A stretch of DNA of 64,000 nt from Streptomyces roseoverticillatus (GCF_000719265.1 NZ_JOFL01000019.1:186001-250000), one strand, 5' to 3'; positions 37,145 to 47,342 are shown, numbered from the stretch's first letter. The notes: generated by a model not told the origin, from the letters alone. A program made the numbers and translations.

Positions 37145-38422
37145 TCACGCCTTCGGCGCGACCCGGCTCAGCCCGTTGATGATGCGGTCCATCGCGTCGC
37201 CGCCCGTGGGGTCCGTGAGGTTCGCCAGCATCTTCAGGGTGAACTTCATCAGCAGCGGGTGCGTCAGGCCGTGCTGGGCGCCGATCTTCATGACCTTCGG
37301 GTTGCCGATGAGCTTCACGAACGCCCTGCCGAGCGTGTAGTAGCCGCCGTAGGTGTCCTTGAGGACCTTCGGGTAGCGCTGCAGGGCCAGCTCGCGCTGC
37401 GCGTACGAGGCGCGCGCGTGCGCCTGCACGATGACGTCCGCGGCGATCTGCCCGGACTCCATGGCGTACGCGATGCCCTCGCCGTTGAACGGGTTCACGA
37501 GCCCGCCCGCGTCGCCGACCAGCAGCAGGCCGCGCGTGTAGTGCGGCTGGCGGTTGAAGGCCATGGGGAGGGCGGCGCCGCGGATCGGGCCGGTCATGTT
37601 CTCCGGGGTGTAGCCCCAGTCCTCGGGCATCGAGGCGCACCAGGCCTTGAGGACCTCGCGCCAGTCCAGCTCCTTGAAGGACTCGGAGGTGTTGAGGACG
37701 CCGAGGCCGACGTTGCTCGTGCCGTCGCCCATGCCGAAGATCCAGCCGTAGCCGGGCAGCAGCCGGTCCTTCGGGCCGCGCCGGTCCCACAGCTCCAGCC
37801 AGGACTCCAGGTAGTCGTCCTCGTGGCGCGGGGAGGTGAAGTACGTCCGCACGGCGACGCCCATCGGGCGGTCCTCGCGGCGGTGCAGGCCCATGCCCAG
37901 CGACAGCCGGGAGGAGTTGCCGTCCGCGGCGACGACGAGCGGGGCGCGGAAGGTGACCGGGGTCTTCTCCTCGCCGAGCTTCGCCTCGACGCCCACGATG
38001 CGGCCCGTGCGGTCGTCGATGACGGGGGCGCCCACGTTGCAGCGCTCGTACATCCGGGCGCCGGCCTTCACCGCGTTGCGGGCCAGCTGCTCGTCGAAGT
38101 CGTCGCGCTTGCGGACCAGTCCGTAGTCCGGGAAGGACGCGAGGTCCGGCCAGTCGAGCTGCAGCCGGACGCCGCCGCCGATGATGCGCAGGCCCTTGTT
38201 GCGCAGCCAGCCCGCCTCCTCGGAGATGTCGATGCCCATCGACACGAGCTGCTTGGTGGCGCGCGGGGTCAGGCCGTCGCCGCACACCTTCTCGCGCGGG
38301 AACGCCGTCTTCTCCAGCAGGAGGACGTCCAGTCCGGCCTTGGCGAGGTAGTACGCGGTGGTCGACCCGGCCGGGCCGGCCCCGACGACGATCACATCCG
38401 CGGAGTGTTCGGTATCGGTCAC
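37145..38422 (-). CDS. Geranylgeranyl reductase family FAD protein
   Basis: A 425-residue flavoprotein with the N-terminal FAD loop VGAGPAGSTTAYYLAKAG, FPREKVCGDGLTPRA (family active-site cysteine region), VVAADGNSSRLS, and GLLLVGDAGGLVNPFNGEGIAYAMESG near residue 300. The family reduces isoprenoid double bonds. In actinobacteria members act on the menaquinone side chain (MenJ) or on glycerolipid isoprenoids. Its place beside the MenG-type methyltransferase and mqnC favours partial saturation of menaquinone. Start is GTG 38422. Confidence 0.88.
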   Translation of the reverse strand: MTDTEHSADVIVVGAGPAGSTTAYYLAKAGLDVLLLEKTAFPREKVCGDGLTPRATKQLVSMGIDISEEAGWLRNKGLRIIGGGVRLQLDWPDLASFPDYGLVRKRDDFDEQLARNAVKAGARMYERCNVGAPVIDDRTGRIVGVEAKLGEEKTPVTFRAPLVVAADGNSSRLSLGMGLHRREDRPMGVAVRTYFTSPRHEDDYLESWLELWDRRGPKDRLLPGYGWIFGMGDGTSNVGLGVLNTSESFKELDWREVLKAWCASMPEDWGYTPENMTGPIRGAALPMAFNRQPHYTRGLLLVGDAGGLVNPFNGEGIAYAMESGQIAADVIVQAHARASYAQRELALQRYPKVLKDTYGGYYTLGRAFVKLIGNPKVMKIGAQHGLTHPLLMKFTLKMLANLTDPTGGDAMDRIINGLSRVAPKA

Positions 38423-38525
38423 GGTCGGCTCTCCCGGTTCGGCTGAGGACTGGTCACCCGAGTCTATGAGCCGCCCGCCCGGCCCCGGGCAGGGGCTGCT
38501 CCTCCTCGCCGGCCCCGGCGGAGCG

Positions 38526-39428
38526 TCAGCCGGATGCCCGCGGACCGGCCTGCCAGGAGCCGAGCGCGGTGTCGAAGGGCTTGCGCGTGGCGTCCCCTTC
38601 GTCCCGGCCGGCGAACATGACGGCGTACTCGGTGCCCGAGCCGTCCACGTACGCCTGGTTGTAGGCGTGCATGGTGCGGCCGGTGGACTTCTCGGTCCAG
38701 GTCCACTCCCACAGGGCGCCCGGCCGGCCCTGGAAGGTGTTCCGCGTCATCGACACCCGCCGGTAGCCGTTCTGCCCCTCCCCGCCCTTCTCCAGCTCCT
38801 GGAAGTGGTCGTACGGCGACTGCTTCGCGTCGCGCACGATGCCGATCCGCAGGTGCTCGGGGCCCGTGCTGCCCGTGTAGTCGACCTGGCCGCTCCCCTT
38901 GTCCTCCCGGCGCCATCCCTTGGGCACCGCGAGCGCGAACCCCTCCGGGGCGGTCACCTTCTCGTAGCCGCCGGGAACGGGCTCACCGGACTCCGGGCCG
39001 GACGCCGACGGGGAGGCGGATATGGACTCGGACGGCGACGGGGAGGCGGAGGCCGACGCGGACGCGGACGGAGACCCGGACGGAGACGCGGACGCGGAGG
39101 GCGACGGGCTGACCGGGCCGCTCGGCGCCACCGGGGGCGCGGCCTGTGCGGCGGGCGTCTCGTCGTCGATGCCGAGCGTGTGCTGCTTGTCGTCCTTCTT
39201 GCCCTGCGTCAGCAGCACGCCGCCCACCACGGCCCCGCCGAGCACGCAGACCGCCAGCCCGACCCCGACCCACTTGAGCACGCCGGGGCGGCGGGGGGCG
39301 GCGGGGAAGCCGTAGGCCGCGAACTGCCCGGGGGCGGCCCCCGTATACGTCCGCGGCCGCCCGCACTTCATGCAGAAGTGCGCATCCTCCCGGACGAACG
39401 GGGTACCGCAGTGAGAACAGACGGTCAT
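38526..39428 (-). CDS. Zinc-ribbon membrane protein with extracytoplasmic domain
   Basis: The 300-residue protein starts at ATG 39428. A zinc ribbon lies at the N-terminus (C4-X2-C7...C19-X2-C22). A transmembrane helix spans about residues 51-73 (VLKWVGVGLAVCVLGGAVVGGVLL), followed by a long Ser/Ala/Pro/Glu linker of near-repeats (about 98-150). The outer domain of about 150 residues begins YEKVTAPEGFALAVPKGWRRED, a pattern seen in secreted or kinase-linked actinobacterial domains. No enzymatic motif is seen. It may sense or scaffold at the membrane; function unknown. Confidence 0.82.
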   Translation of the reverse strand: MTVCSHCGTPFVREDAHFCMKCGRPRTYTGAAPGQFAAYGFPAAPRRPGVLKWVGVGLAVCVLGGAVVGGVLLTQGKKDDKQHTLGIDDETPAAQAAPPVAPSGPVSPSPSASASPSGSPSASASASASPSPSESISASPSASGPESGEPVPGGYEKVTAPEGFALAVPKGWRREDKGSGQVDYTGSTGPEHLRIGIVRDAKQSPYDHFQELEKGGEGQNGYRRVSMTRNTFQGRPGALWEWTWTEKSTGRTMHAYNQAYVDGSGTEYAVMFAGRDEGDATRKPFDTALGSWQAGPRASG

Positions 39429-39528
39429 GAGGCGCTCCGGGTCTCGGGACGGTCGTACGGAGGGCGGGGGACCTTGATCGTATCGACCGTTGACGCCCTG
39501 CCCATGACAAACCGTCCGACGCCGGGGC

Positions 39529-40227
39529 TCACGCCCCCGGCTTGGTCCCCCGGTGCAGGGCCACGACGCCGCCGGTCAGGTTGCGCCACGCAACCTTCGA
39601 CCAGCCCGCCTCCTGCAGCAGCCCGGCGAGCGCCGGCTGGTCCGGCCAGGCGCGGATCGACTCGGCGAGGTACACGTACGCGTCGGGGCTGCTGCTGACG
39701 GCCCGCGCGACGGGCGGCAGGGCGCGCATCAGGTACTCGGTGTAGACCGTGCGGAACGGCGCCCAGGTGGGCGTCGAGAACTCGCAGATCACCACGCGGC
39801 CGCCGGGGCGGGTGACCCGCAGCATCTCGCGCAGCGCCGCGCCGGTGTCCTGCACGTTGCGCAGTCCGAAGGAGATCGTGACGGCGTCGAACACGCCGTC
39901 CGCGAAGGGCAGGCGCGTCGCGTCGCCGGCGGTCAGCGGCATCCAGGGGTTGCGCTTCTTGCCCTCGCGCAGCATGCCGACGGAGAAGTCGCAGGGGACG
40001 ACGTACGCCCCGTCGACGACGAACGGCAGCGACGAGGTGCCCGTGCCGGCCGCGAGGTCCAGCACCTTCTCCCCCGGGCGGGCGTCGACGGCCCGGGCGA
40101 CGGCCTTGCGCCACTGACGGGCCTGGCCGACCGACAGCACGTCGTTGGTGAGGTCGTATTTGGCCGCCACGTCGTCGAACATCGCGGCGACTTCGTGCGG
40201 CTGCTTGTCCAGGGATGCTCGGGTCAC
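39529..40227 (-). CDS. menG: Demethylmenaquinone methyltransferase (UbiE/MenG)
   Basis: Methylates demethylmenaquinone with SAM to give menaquinone. The 232-residue length fits. [26 protein letters not shown] at the start and [12 protein letters not shown] (SAM motif I) are diagnostic, followed by [39 protein letters not shown], the UbiE signatures. The GTG at 40227 is chosen because homology begins at [17 protein letters not shown]; upstream codons are a low-complexity repeat. It belongs with mqnC, mqnA and mqnE of the window. Confidence 0.95.
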   Translation of the reverse strand: MTRASLDKQPHEVAAMFDDVAAKYDLTNDVLSVGQARQWRKAVARAVDARPGEKVLDLAAGTGTSSLPFVVDGAYVVPCDFSVGMLREGKKRNPWMPLTAGDATRLPFADGVFDAVTISFGLRNVQDTGAALREMLRVTRPGGRVVICEFSTPTWAPFRTVYTEYLMRALPPVARAVSSSPDAYVYLAESIRAWPDQPALAGLLQEAGWSKVAWRNLTGGVVALHRGTKPGA

Positions 40228-40641
40228 GCCCCCATTGTTCACCCCCGGGGCGGGAGGGGACGCAGAGGGTTGGGACGCGGAGGGTTTGGACGCGAGGGTT
40301 GGGACGCGCAGGGTTTGGACGGGGACGGCGCGCCCGGGAAGGACCGGCCGTCCCGCGGTGCCGACTGCGCTCGTCCCGGGAGCCCCCGCTCCCCGGGACC
40401 GCCGGACCCCCCGCCCGGCGTCGCGCGCCCTTGCGGCCCGGCGTACGGAACCGTTGCCCGGGCCCTCCACAGTGACACCGCGGGACGCCCGTAGCGGCCG
40501 TCCCCGCGTCACTCATCCTGCCCCGCGGAACGGACCGGGGCCCTCCGCATTGACGGCCCTCTGACGTGCGGGAACGCCCTCCATACGGCTCGTTGACGCC
40601 CGTGCGCGGGCCCGGCCGGCGACATGCCCGCGGGCATCCGC
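40228..40641. other. Spacer with four-unit tandem repeat
   Basis: The 414-bp gap between menG and the pseudo-amidohydrolase gene holds the 15-bp repeat at 40266-40324 and further GC-rich sequence with partial copies of CGGGA/CCGGGA. No ribosome site or coding pattern is convincing. Confidence 0.5.
40266..40324 (+). repeat. Tandem repeat, four units of 14-15 bp
   Basis: Units begin at 40266, 40281, 40295 and 40310. They alternate AGGGTTGGGACGCG and AGGGTTTGGACGCG, so the array looks like a duplicated dimer. It lies 39 bp upstream of the menG start, in its leader or promoter. Confidence 0.85.
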
Positions 40642-41298
40642 TCAGCGGCGCCGGTACACCAGCCGGCCGCCGAGCACCGTCGCGACGCACGTTCCTGCGC
40701 CCGCCTTCAGCAGGGCGGCCTCGTCCGGTACGTCGAAGACGGCGAAGTCGGCGCGCCCGCCGGCCGTCAGCGGCTCCGCGAAGGCAACCGCCGGATCGGA
40801 GACGCCCCGCAAGGGGTCAAGGCCGGGCTCGTCCACCGGAACCCCCGGCATCCACGCCACCGAGACGAACCTCAGCCCCGAGCGGGCGAGGGCGGTGGCC
40901 GTCACGGGGTCGTCGAAGCAGCTGCCCGCCACGGCCGTGGTGCCGTGCCGGAGCATCTGCTGGATCCCCCGGCGCACGCTGCCCGCCCGCCGGGCCTCGC
41001 TCATCTCCAGGGCCGCCAGGCGCTCGCCCGTCAGCGGCTGCTCGCCCAGCTCCTCGTACTCCCGGGGATCGGGGTGGTAGCACCGCTCCAGCAGCCATTT
41101 CGCGTACCACTGCCGCAGCCCCGGCGTCAGCACCCCCGGCCAGCGCCGCACGCGCGCCTGCGGGAAGGCCGCGGCCACGTCCTCGTACGGGCCGGTCGCC
41201 GCGACCGTGTCACCGTCCACGACCACGGCGCCGCCGGGCACGGGAGCCGCGCCCGGGGCGGCGGTCAGCAGCAGGCCGGCCGCGTGCAGCGTCAGCAC
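40642..41298 (-). CDS. Imidazolonepropionase-like protein lacking metal ligands
   Basis: The 218-residue protein starts at GTG 41298, seven bases after the mqnC stop codon and in line with it. The N-terminal composite beta domain (LTLHAAGLLLTAAPGAAPVPGGAVVVDGD) and C-terminal strand part (GRADFAVFDVPDEAALLKAGAGTCVATVLGGRLVYRR) resemble amidohydrolases such as HutI. Where the metal-binding HXH should follow PG, this reads VLTPGLRQWYAKWL. It is half normal length and lacks the other metal ligands, so catalysis is unlikely. Its tight linkage to mqnC suggests an accessory role in the futalosine pathway, unproven. Confidence 0.7.
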   Translation of the reverse strand: MLTLHAAGLLLTAAPGAAPVPGGAVVVDGDTVAATGPYEDVAAAFPQARVRRWPGVLTPGLRQWYAKWLLERCYHPDPREYEELGEQPLTGERLAALEMSEARRAGSVRRGIQQMLRHGTTAVAGSCFDDPVTATALARSGLRFVSVAWMPGVPVDEPGLDPLRGVSDPAVAFAEPLTAGGRADFAVFDVPDEAALLKAGAGTCVATVLGGRLVYRRR

Positions 41299-41305
41299 GG
41301 CGGCG

Positions 41306-42517
41306 TCAGCCCGCGTCGATGAGCTTCAGCTCGGGATGCGCCGTGCCGCCCTCGATCGCCGTCGACGACAGGTGCGAGACGACGCGGTCGTCGACCGGGT
41401 CGTTCGCCGGATCGTCGTGCACGACCAGGTGCTCGTACGTCGTGGCGCGCTGCGCCGGGACCCGGCCCGCCTTGCGGATCAGGTCGATGAGCTCCATGCG
41501 GTTGGAGCGGTGCTTGGCGCCGGCGGAGGAGACGACGTTCTCCTCCAGCATCACCGAGCCCAGGTCGTCCGCGCCGTAGTGCAGCGACAGCTGGCCCGCC
41601 TCCTTGCCGACGGTCAGCCAGGAGCCCTGGATGTGGGCGACGTTGTCGAGGAAGAGCCGGGCGACGGCGATCATCCGCAGGTACTCGAAGACGGTCGCCT
41701 GCGTACGGCCCTTCAGCACGTTGTTCTGCGGCTGGTAGGTGTACGGGATGAAGGCGCGGAAGCCGCCCGTACGGTCCTGCACGTCACGGATCATGCGCAG
41801 GTGCTCGATGCGCTCGGCGTTCGTCTCGCCGGTGCCCATGAGCATGGTGGAGGTCGACTCGACCCCCAGGGTGTGCGCCAGCTCCATGATCTCCAGCCAG
41901 CGCTCGCCCGACTCCTTCAGCGGCGCGATGGCCTTGCGCGGCCGGGCCGGCAGGAGTTCGGCGCCGGCGCCCGCGAAGGAGTCCAGGCCGGCGGCGTGGA
42001 TGCGGCGGATCGCCTCCTCGGCGCTCACGCCGGAGATCCGCGACATGTGCTCCACCTCGGACGCGCCGAGGGAGTGGATCACCAGCTGCGGGAACTCCTT
42101 CTTGATGGCCGAGAAGTGCTCCTCGTAGTACTCCACGCCGTAGTCCGGGTGGTGGCCGCCCTGGAACATGATCTGCGTGCCGCCGAGCTCCACGGTCTCC
42201 GCGCAGCGGCGCAGGATGTCGTCGAGGGGGCGCGTCCAGACCTTGTCGCTCTTCGGCGGGGCGTAGAAGGCGCAGAACTTGCACGCCGTGACGCACGAGT
42301 TCGTGTAGTTGATGTTGCGCTCGATGATGTACGTCGCGATGTGCTCGATGCCCGCGTAGCGGCGACGCCGGGCGGCGTCCGCGGCGGCGCCCAGGGCGTG
42401 GAGCGGAGCGTGCCGGTAGAGGTCGAGCGCCTCCTCCGGAGTGATGCGGCCACCGGCGGCGGCACGGTCGAGGACCGCGGTCACATCCATGGGCGTGAGT
42501 TCGGCCTTCTCGCTCAC
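41306..42517 (-). CDS. mqnC: Cyclic dehypoxanthinyl futalosine synthase
   Basis: A radical SAM enzyme that cyclises dehypoxanthinyl futalosine, a step in the futalosine route to menaquinone. The cluster motif CVTACKFC (about residues 75-82) is standard CX3CX2C. TYIIERNINYTNSC, FQGGHHPDYGVEYYEE, and MLMGTGETNAERIEHL are family signatures. I use GTG 42517 because GAAGGGA sits nine bases upstream, giving 403 residues; GTG 42547 is possible. Next to it lie the pseudo-amidohydrolase gene downstream and a protein kinase gene upstream. Confidence 0.95.
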   Translation of the reverse strand: MSEKAELTPMDVTAVLDRAAAGGRITPEEALDLYRHAPLHALGAAADAARRRRYAGIEHIATYIIERNINYTNSCVTACKFCAFYAPPKSDKVWTRPLDDILRRCAETVELGGTQIMFQGGHHPDYGVEYYEEHFSAIKKEFPQLVIHSLGASEVEHMSRISGVSAEEAIRRIHAAGLDSFAGAGAELLPARPRKAIAPLKESGERWLEIMELAHTLGVESTSTMLMGTGETNAERIEHLRMIRDVQDRTGGFRAFIPYTYQPQNNVLKGRTQATVFEYLRMIAVARLFLDNVAHIQGSWLTVGKEAGQLSLHYGADDLGSVMLEENVVSSAGAKHRSNRMELIDLIRKAGRVPAQRATTYEHLVVHDDPANDPVDDRVVSHLSSTAIEGGTAHPELKLIDAG

Positions 42518-42569
42518 CGGGGCGTCCCTTCGGAGGGGGTTTGACACGACCGTCAGCCTACGCCAGCCC

Positions 42570-44318
42570 TCAGTCTCCCCGGCGGGTGAGGGTCGCGTGC
42601 GGCTTGCCGCCCTTGGTGTCCTCGGAGGCGTACGCGAGCTTGCCGTCCGGGGCCGGGGAGAACGTGATCCGCGCGGTCTCGCCGGTGCAGCCGAGCGACG
42701 GCTCCCCGTCGGTGGCCTCCTCCAGGGTGAGCCGGGTGGGGTTGGCGGTGAGGAGCTTGCCCTTGCTGTGGCACTCCAGGACGTTGAGGGCGGAGTAGGT
42801 GGTGCGGACGACGTACGTGCCGGGGGCGCCGTCCTTGATGACCGCGGTCATGGTGCCGTTGGGGGTGCCGTCGTTCTGGACGATCTGTCCTGTCCACGTG
42901 CCGAGGAATTTTCCGGGGACCGTCCCCGTCTCCGTCTTCGAGGCGCCCTCGCCGCCCTTGCCGCCCTTGCCGCCCTCGCCGGGCAGGAGGGTCAGCACGA
43001 CAGTGGTGACGGCGACTGCGGCCAGGAGGGCGGTGGCGGCCAGGACTTTCGCCCTCAAACGCCGGGCGGGCTGGGACGTTGCCTGGACGGGCTGAGAGGT
43101 TGCCTGGACGGGCTGAGATGTGGCCCCAGCGGGCCGGGATGTTGCCCGAGCGGGCCGGGTTTCCGCCTGGGCAGGCCCGGAATCCGCCCGGGCAGGCCCG
43201 GATTCCGCCGGAGGGCACCCGTCCTTCGCGAGGCTCACGTCCGCGCGGTCCGCGGCACCGGGCACCCCGGCACCCGTCGTCACGGCGTCCTGCGGGCCCG
43301 GCCCGCGGTCCGGAGCGAGGCCCTGGGCAAGGCCCTGCCCAGGGCCCGGAGCGGCGGCCGCCGCGGGCTCCACGGGCCCCGCCGGAGGCGGCCCCGCCCG
43401 GTCCGCGACCGTCGGCGCGCCCGTCTCCAGGTCCAGCAGCTCCACCGCGCGTCTGCTCACGCGCTCCACCAGCACGCGCGGCAGCCAGCCCGCCCCGACG
43501 AGGGCGTCCGCGCCGTCCGGGGCCAGGGCGGCGGCGATCTCCCGCGGGGCGGGCCGCGCCGCCGGGTCCTTGGCCAGGCAGGACTCCACCAGGGAGCGCG
43601 GGTCGCCCGCCAGGGCGGGCCCGAGGGCGGGCGCCTCGTGGACGACCTTGTAGAGCAGGACCGCCGCGCTGTCGCCGGGGAACGGCGGCTCGCCCGTCGC
43701 CGCGTAGGCGAGCACCGCCCCGAGGGAGAAGACGTCCGCGGCGCCCGTCACCGCATGCCCGAGGATCTGTTCCGGGGCCATGTAACCGGGCGAGCCGACG
43801 GAGACGCCGGTCGCGGTCAGTGACGCCGTGCCCTCCGTGGCCCGGGCGATGCCGAAGTCGATCAGCCGGGGCCCGTCGAGGGCGAGCAGCACGTTGGACG
43901 GCTTGACGTCGCGGTGGACGAGGCCGAGCGCGTGGACGGCCGCGAGGGCCTGCGCGAGCCCCGCTCCGAGGGCCCGTACGGTCCGCTCCGGCTGGGGGCC
44001 GGTGGCGAGGACGGCCTCGGTGAGGGACGGGCCGGCCACGTAGCCCGTGGCGACCCAGGGCACGGGGGCGTCCGGGTCGGCGTCCAGGACCGGCGCGGTC
44101 CACGCCCCGCCCACGCGGCGGGCCGCCGCCACCTCGCGTCGAAAACGCGCGCGAAATTGGTCATCCAGGGCAAAATGGGGATGCACCACCTTGACGGCCA
44201 CCGTACGACCGCCGGCGCTGCGCCCCAGGTACACCCTTCCCATACCGCCCGCGCCCAGCCGCCCGAGCAGCCGGTACACGCCGATGACCTGCGGATCTTC
44301 CGCCTGCAAGGGCTCCAT
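42570..44318 (-). CDS. PknB-type Ser/Thr protein kinase, membrane-anchored
   Basis: A 582-residue kinase. Cytoplasmic kinase domain (about 13-275): glycine loop LGAGGMGRVYLG, catalytic Lys43, HRDVKPSN with D137, DFGIA at 154-158 and the SPGYMAPEQ activation segment. A long Pro/Ala/Gly linker (about 310-425) includes a repeat ATSQPVQATSQPVQATSQP. A membrane helix follows (VLAATALLAAVAVTTVVLTLL, about 430-450), then an outer domain of about 125 residues with two cysteines. Targets unknown. A divergent esterase gene begins 162 bp away. Confidence 0.93.
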   Translation of the reverse strand: MEPLQAEDPQVIGVYRLLGRLGAGGMGRVYLGRSAGGRTVAVKVVHPHFALDDQFRARFRREVAAARRVGGAWTAPVLDADPDAPVPWVATGYVAGPSLTEAVLATGPQPERTVRALGAGLAQALAAVHALGLVHRDVKPSNVLLALDGPRLIDFGIARATEGTASLTATGVSVGSPGYMAPEQILGHAVTGAADVFSLGAVLAYAATGEPPFPGDSAAVLLYKVVHEAPALGPALAGDPRSLVESCLAKDPAARPAPREIAAALAPDGADALVGAGWLPRVLVERVSRRAVELLDLETGAPTVADRAGPPPAGPVEPAAAAAPGPGQGLAQGLAPDRGPGPQDAVTTGAGVPGAADRADVSLAKDGCPPAESGPARADSGPAQAETRPARATSRPAGATSQPVQATSQPVQATSQPARRLRAKVLAATALLAAVAVTTVVLTLLPGEGGKGGKGGEGASKTETGTVPGKFLGTWTGQIVQNDGTPNGTMTAVIKDGAPGTYVVRTTYSALNVLECHSKGKLLTANPTRLTLEEATDGEPSLGCTGETARITFSPAPDGKLAYASEDTKGGKPHATLTRRGD

Positions 44319-44480
44319 CGGGCCTTTCGCCTCCCCCGGCGGGGGCCTGCGGACCCCGATATCGGCCTATGACTCATTTCACGGGGTGCCTCAGGAACCC
44401 CCCAGGGCGGTTTCCCCATCCACCTGGACGGAACAAACCGTCATGTCCTTCGGGGCAGCAGCAACGTCCGGAGCGGCGCG

Positions 44481-45611
44481 ATGACGTACCAGCAACCAGG
44501 GACCTGCCAGTCCTGCGGCCACCCCTGCGGCCACGGCCGCGGATCCCGTGGCAAAAAATGGACGATCATCGTGGCGTCCATAGCCGTGGTGGGCCTCATA
44601 GCCGCCGGCGTCCTGAACTACTTCAAGATCGGCCCGTTCTCGGACAAGGGCAAGCCGGTCAGCTTCGGCCAGGAGCAGCCGGGCAACGGCGGCGGCCAGG
44701 CCGGCGGCTCGTCCGGCGCGCAGAAGGCGGACTCCAAGGTCCTGATGCCGACCGGCCCGGCGGCCGAGTTCAAGAACACCAGCACCCTCTCCGACGGCAC
44801 CCAGGTGGCCGTGACCACCCTGGACGGCAAGAAGTCCGGCTTCAAGGGCAAGGTGTGGGTCTGGGCGCCCAAGGCGTACAAGGACCCGAAGTTCAAGGAC
44901 CACGGCTTCCCGGTCCTGATCGCGCTCCCGGGCGGCCCCGGATTCCCGAACAACTACTGGATGGACGACGGGGGCCTGCACCTCGAGTCGTCCGTCACCA
45001 AGTGGTACAACGAGGGCAAGGGCAAGCCGTTCATCCTGGCGATGCCGGTCCTCAACCCGCAGCCGGACACCGGCGGCCTCTACTGGGACGGCAGTGACAT
45101 CCCGGGCCAGCCGAAGATGGGCACCTGGCTGACCGAGGACGTCCCGGACCTGATCAAGGCCAACTTCCGCACGGTGAAGTCGCGCGACGGCTGGGCGTTC
45201 ATGGGCTCCTCCTCCGGCGCCTTCGCGGGCCTGAAGGCCGTCCTGAAGCACCCGGACAAGTTCAAGGCCGTGATCGCGTCCGGCCCGGACATCGTCCCGG
45301 ACTCGCGGCTGTGGAACGGCCACGAGAAGGAGAAGGCCGAGAACAACCCCGAGGTGCTGGCCAAGCAGCTGATCGCCGCGAACAAGCCCGGGACCGACGT
45401 CTACCTCGCGTTCCAGTACGGGACGAAGGAGTCCAGCGTCATCCCGCACGTGGACAAGTTCATCGCCACCTACGGCAACAAGGGCCCCGTCCACACCCGC
45501 CTGCAGAAGATCGAGGGCGGCAAGCACAACGCCGTGACCTACATCCAGGGCATGGACATGGGCAGCATGCAGTGGATCAGCGAGCAGATGGTCGGCCCCG
45601 TCGCCCCGTAA
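44481..45611 (+). CDS. Membrane-anchored esterase (alpha/beta hydrolase)
   Basis: The 376-residue protein starts at ATG 44481. A short Cys/Gly/His-rich N-terminus (CQSCGHPCGHGRG), perhaps metal-binding, precedes a membrane helix at about residues 27-47 (WTIIVASIAVVGLIAAGVL). A Gly/Ser linker follows, then a hydrolase domain from about residue 100. The domain has GFPVLIALPGGPGFPNNYW, the nucleophile elbow GSSSGAFAG and a likely catalytic His in GGKHNAVTY. It resembles esterase D/antigen 85-type putative esterases. Outside-facing; substrate unknown. Confidence 0.85.
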   Translation: MTYQQPGTCQSCGHPCGHGRGSRGKKWTIIVASIAVVGLIAAGVLNYFKIGPFSDKGKPVSFGQEQPGNGGGQAGGSSGAQKADSKVLMPTGPAAEFKNTSTLSDGTQVAVTTLDGKKSGFKGKVWVWAPKAYKDPKFKDHGFPVLIALPGGPGFPNNYWMDDGGLHLESSVTKWYNEGKGKPFILAMPVLNPQPDTGGLYWDGSDIPGQPKMGTWLTEDVPDLIKANFRTVKSRDGWAFMGSSSGAFAGLKAVLKHPDKFKAVIASGPDIVPDSRLWNGHEKEKAENNPEVLAKQLIAANKPGTDVYLAFQYGTKESSVIPHVDKFIATYGNKGPVHTRLQKIEGGKHNAVTYIQGMDMGSMQWISEQMVGPVAP

Positions 45612-45635
45612 GCCCGCTGCGGTTCGTTCCAGCCC

Positions 45636-46572
<937 letters not shown>

Positions 46573-46689
46573 CTAGTCCCGGGCCGCCGGGCCGGTGGGG
46601 CCGGGGTGTGCTCCGGCCGGGTGCCCGACCGGGGATCTTTTCCGTCAGGAACACCGGGAAAACCATCCGACAGCGTGATCTTCAACTCC

Positions 46690-46718
46690 TTCCGCGGGAG
46701 AACCTCGCGTGCTAGGCT
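46690..46718 (+). promoter_or_regulatory. Candidate promoter of the cold-shock gene
   Basis: TTCCGC (46690-46695), 17 bases, then TAGGCT (46713-46718). The -10 is good, the -35 weak. It would give a 5' leader of about 125 bases with a hairpin inside. Confidence 0.5.
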
Positions 46719-46755
46719 CGCCGCAAGTTGCAGTTTGGTTTCCCTTGCAGTACAG

Positions 46756-46787
46756 AGCCTGCGGAGCATGTGACCCGCAGGCTTTTG
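46756..46787 (+). terminator. Terminator-like hairpin in the cold-shock mRNA leader
   Basis: AGCCTGCGG (46756-46764) pairs with CCGCAGGCT (46775-46783), followed by TTTTGTAGTTTT counting the stem's last T. Lying between promoter and start codon, it may act as an attenuator or a cold-responsive RNA switch. Confidence 0.65.
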
Positions 46788-46849
46788 TAGTTTTCAGACT
46801 TCTCGCAGGTTCTGGAGCAGGGCAACCCTTTGGGCCCAAGGAGGGCTTT

Positions 46850-47053
46850 ATGGCTACCGGAACCGTGAAGTGGTTCAACGCTGAAAAGGGCTTTGGCTTC
46901 ATCGCCCAGGACGGCGGGGGCCCCGACGTCTTCGTTCACTACTCCGCGATCAACGCCTCTGGCTTCCGCTCCCTCGAGGAGAACCAGCAGGTCAACTTCG
47001 ACGTCACGCAGGGCCCGAAGGGCCCGCAGGCGGAGAACGTCACCCCGGTCTGA
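46850..47053 (+). CDS. Cold-shock protein (CspA family)
   Basis: A 67-residue RNA-binding chaperone with both nucleic-acid motifs: KGFGFI (RNP1) and VFVHY (RNP2), and the usual [12 protein letters not shown] start. ATG 46850 follows AAGGAGG. Such proteins melt RNA structure during cold or growth shifts. Its long leader contains a hairpin with a T-rich tail that could regulate its own transcription. A branched terminator follows. Confidence 0.96.
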   Translation: MATGTVKWFNAEKGFGFIAQDGGGPDVFVHYSAINASGFRSLEENQQVNFDVTQGPKGPQAENVTPV

Positions 47054-47110
47054 TCTTCGGATCCCTCCGGTGTGACGCCTTGACCGATCGCGGTCGACGC
47101 GCTGTACCCA

Positions 47111-47155
47111 AGGAGCCCGGCCTTCCGCTTCGGCGGAGGAGCCGGGCTCCTGCCT
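47111..47155 (+). terminator. Terminator of the cold-shock gene
   Basis: AGGAGCCCGGC (47111-47121) pairs with GCCGGGCTCCT (47141-47151). An inner stem TCCGC-TTCG-GCGGA extends it, and CCTTTTCC follows. Confidence 0.88.
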
Positions 47156-47342
47156 TTTCCCGATCGTTCATGAACTCTTAGCGACTTCTTATCGATCAGT
47201 TTCTTTCGTTTTCTTTCGCTCGGGCGGGGATTCCGATCGCCGCGCGGGCGATCACGGAGGTACGGGCGTTTCGGAGTTTCGTCCGAGGGTTTCGCGACGA
47301 GACATGAGTGACCGGACACAACTGAACAGTCAGGAGAGCCGC

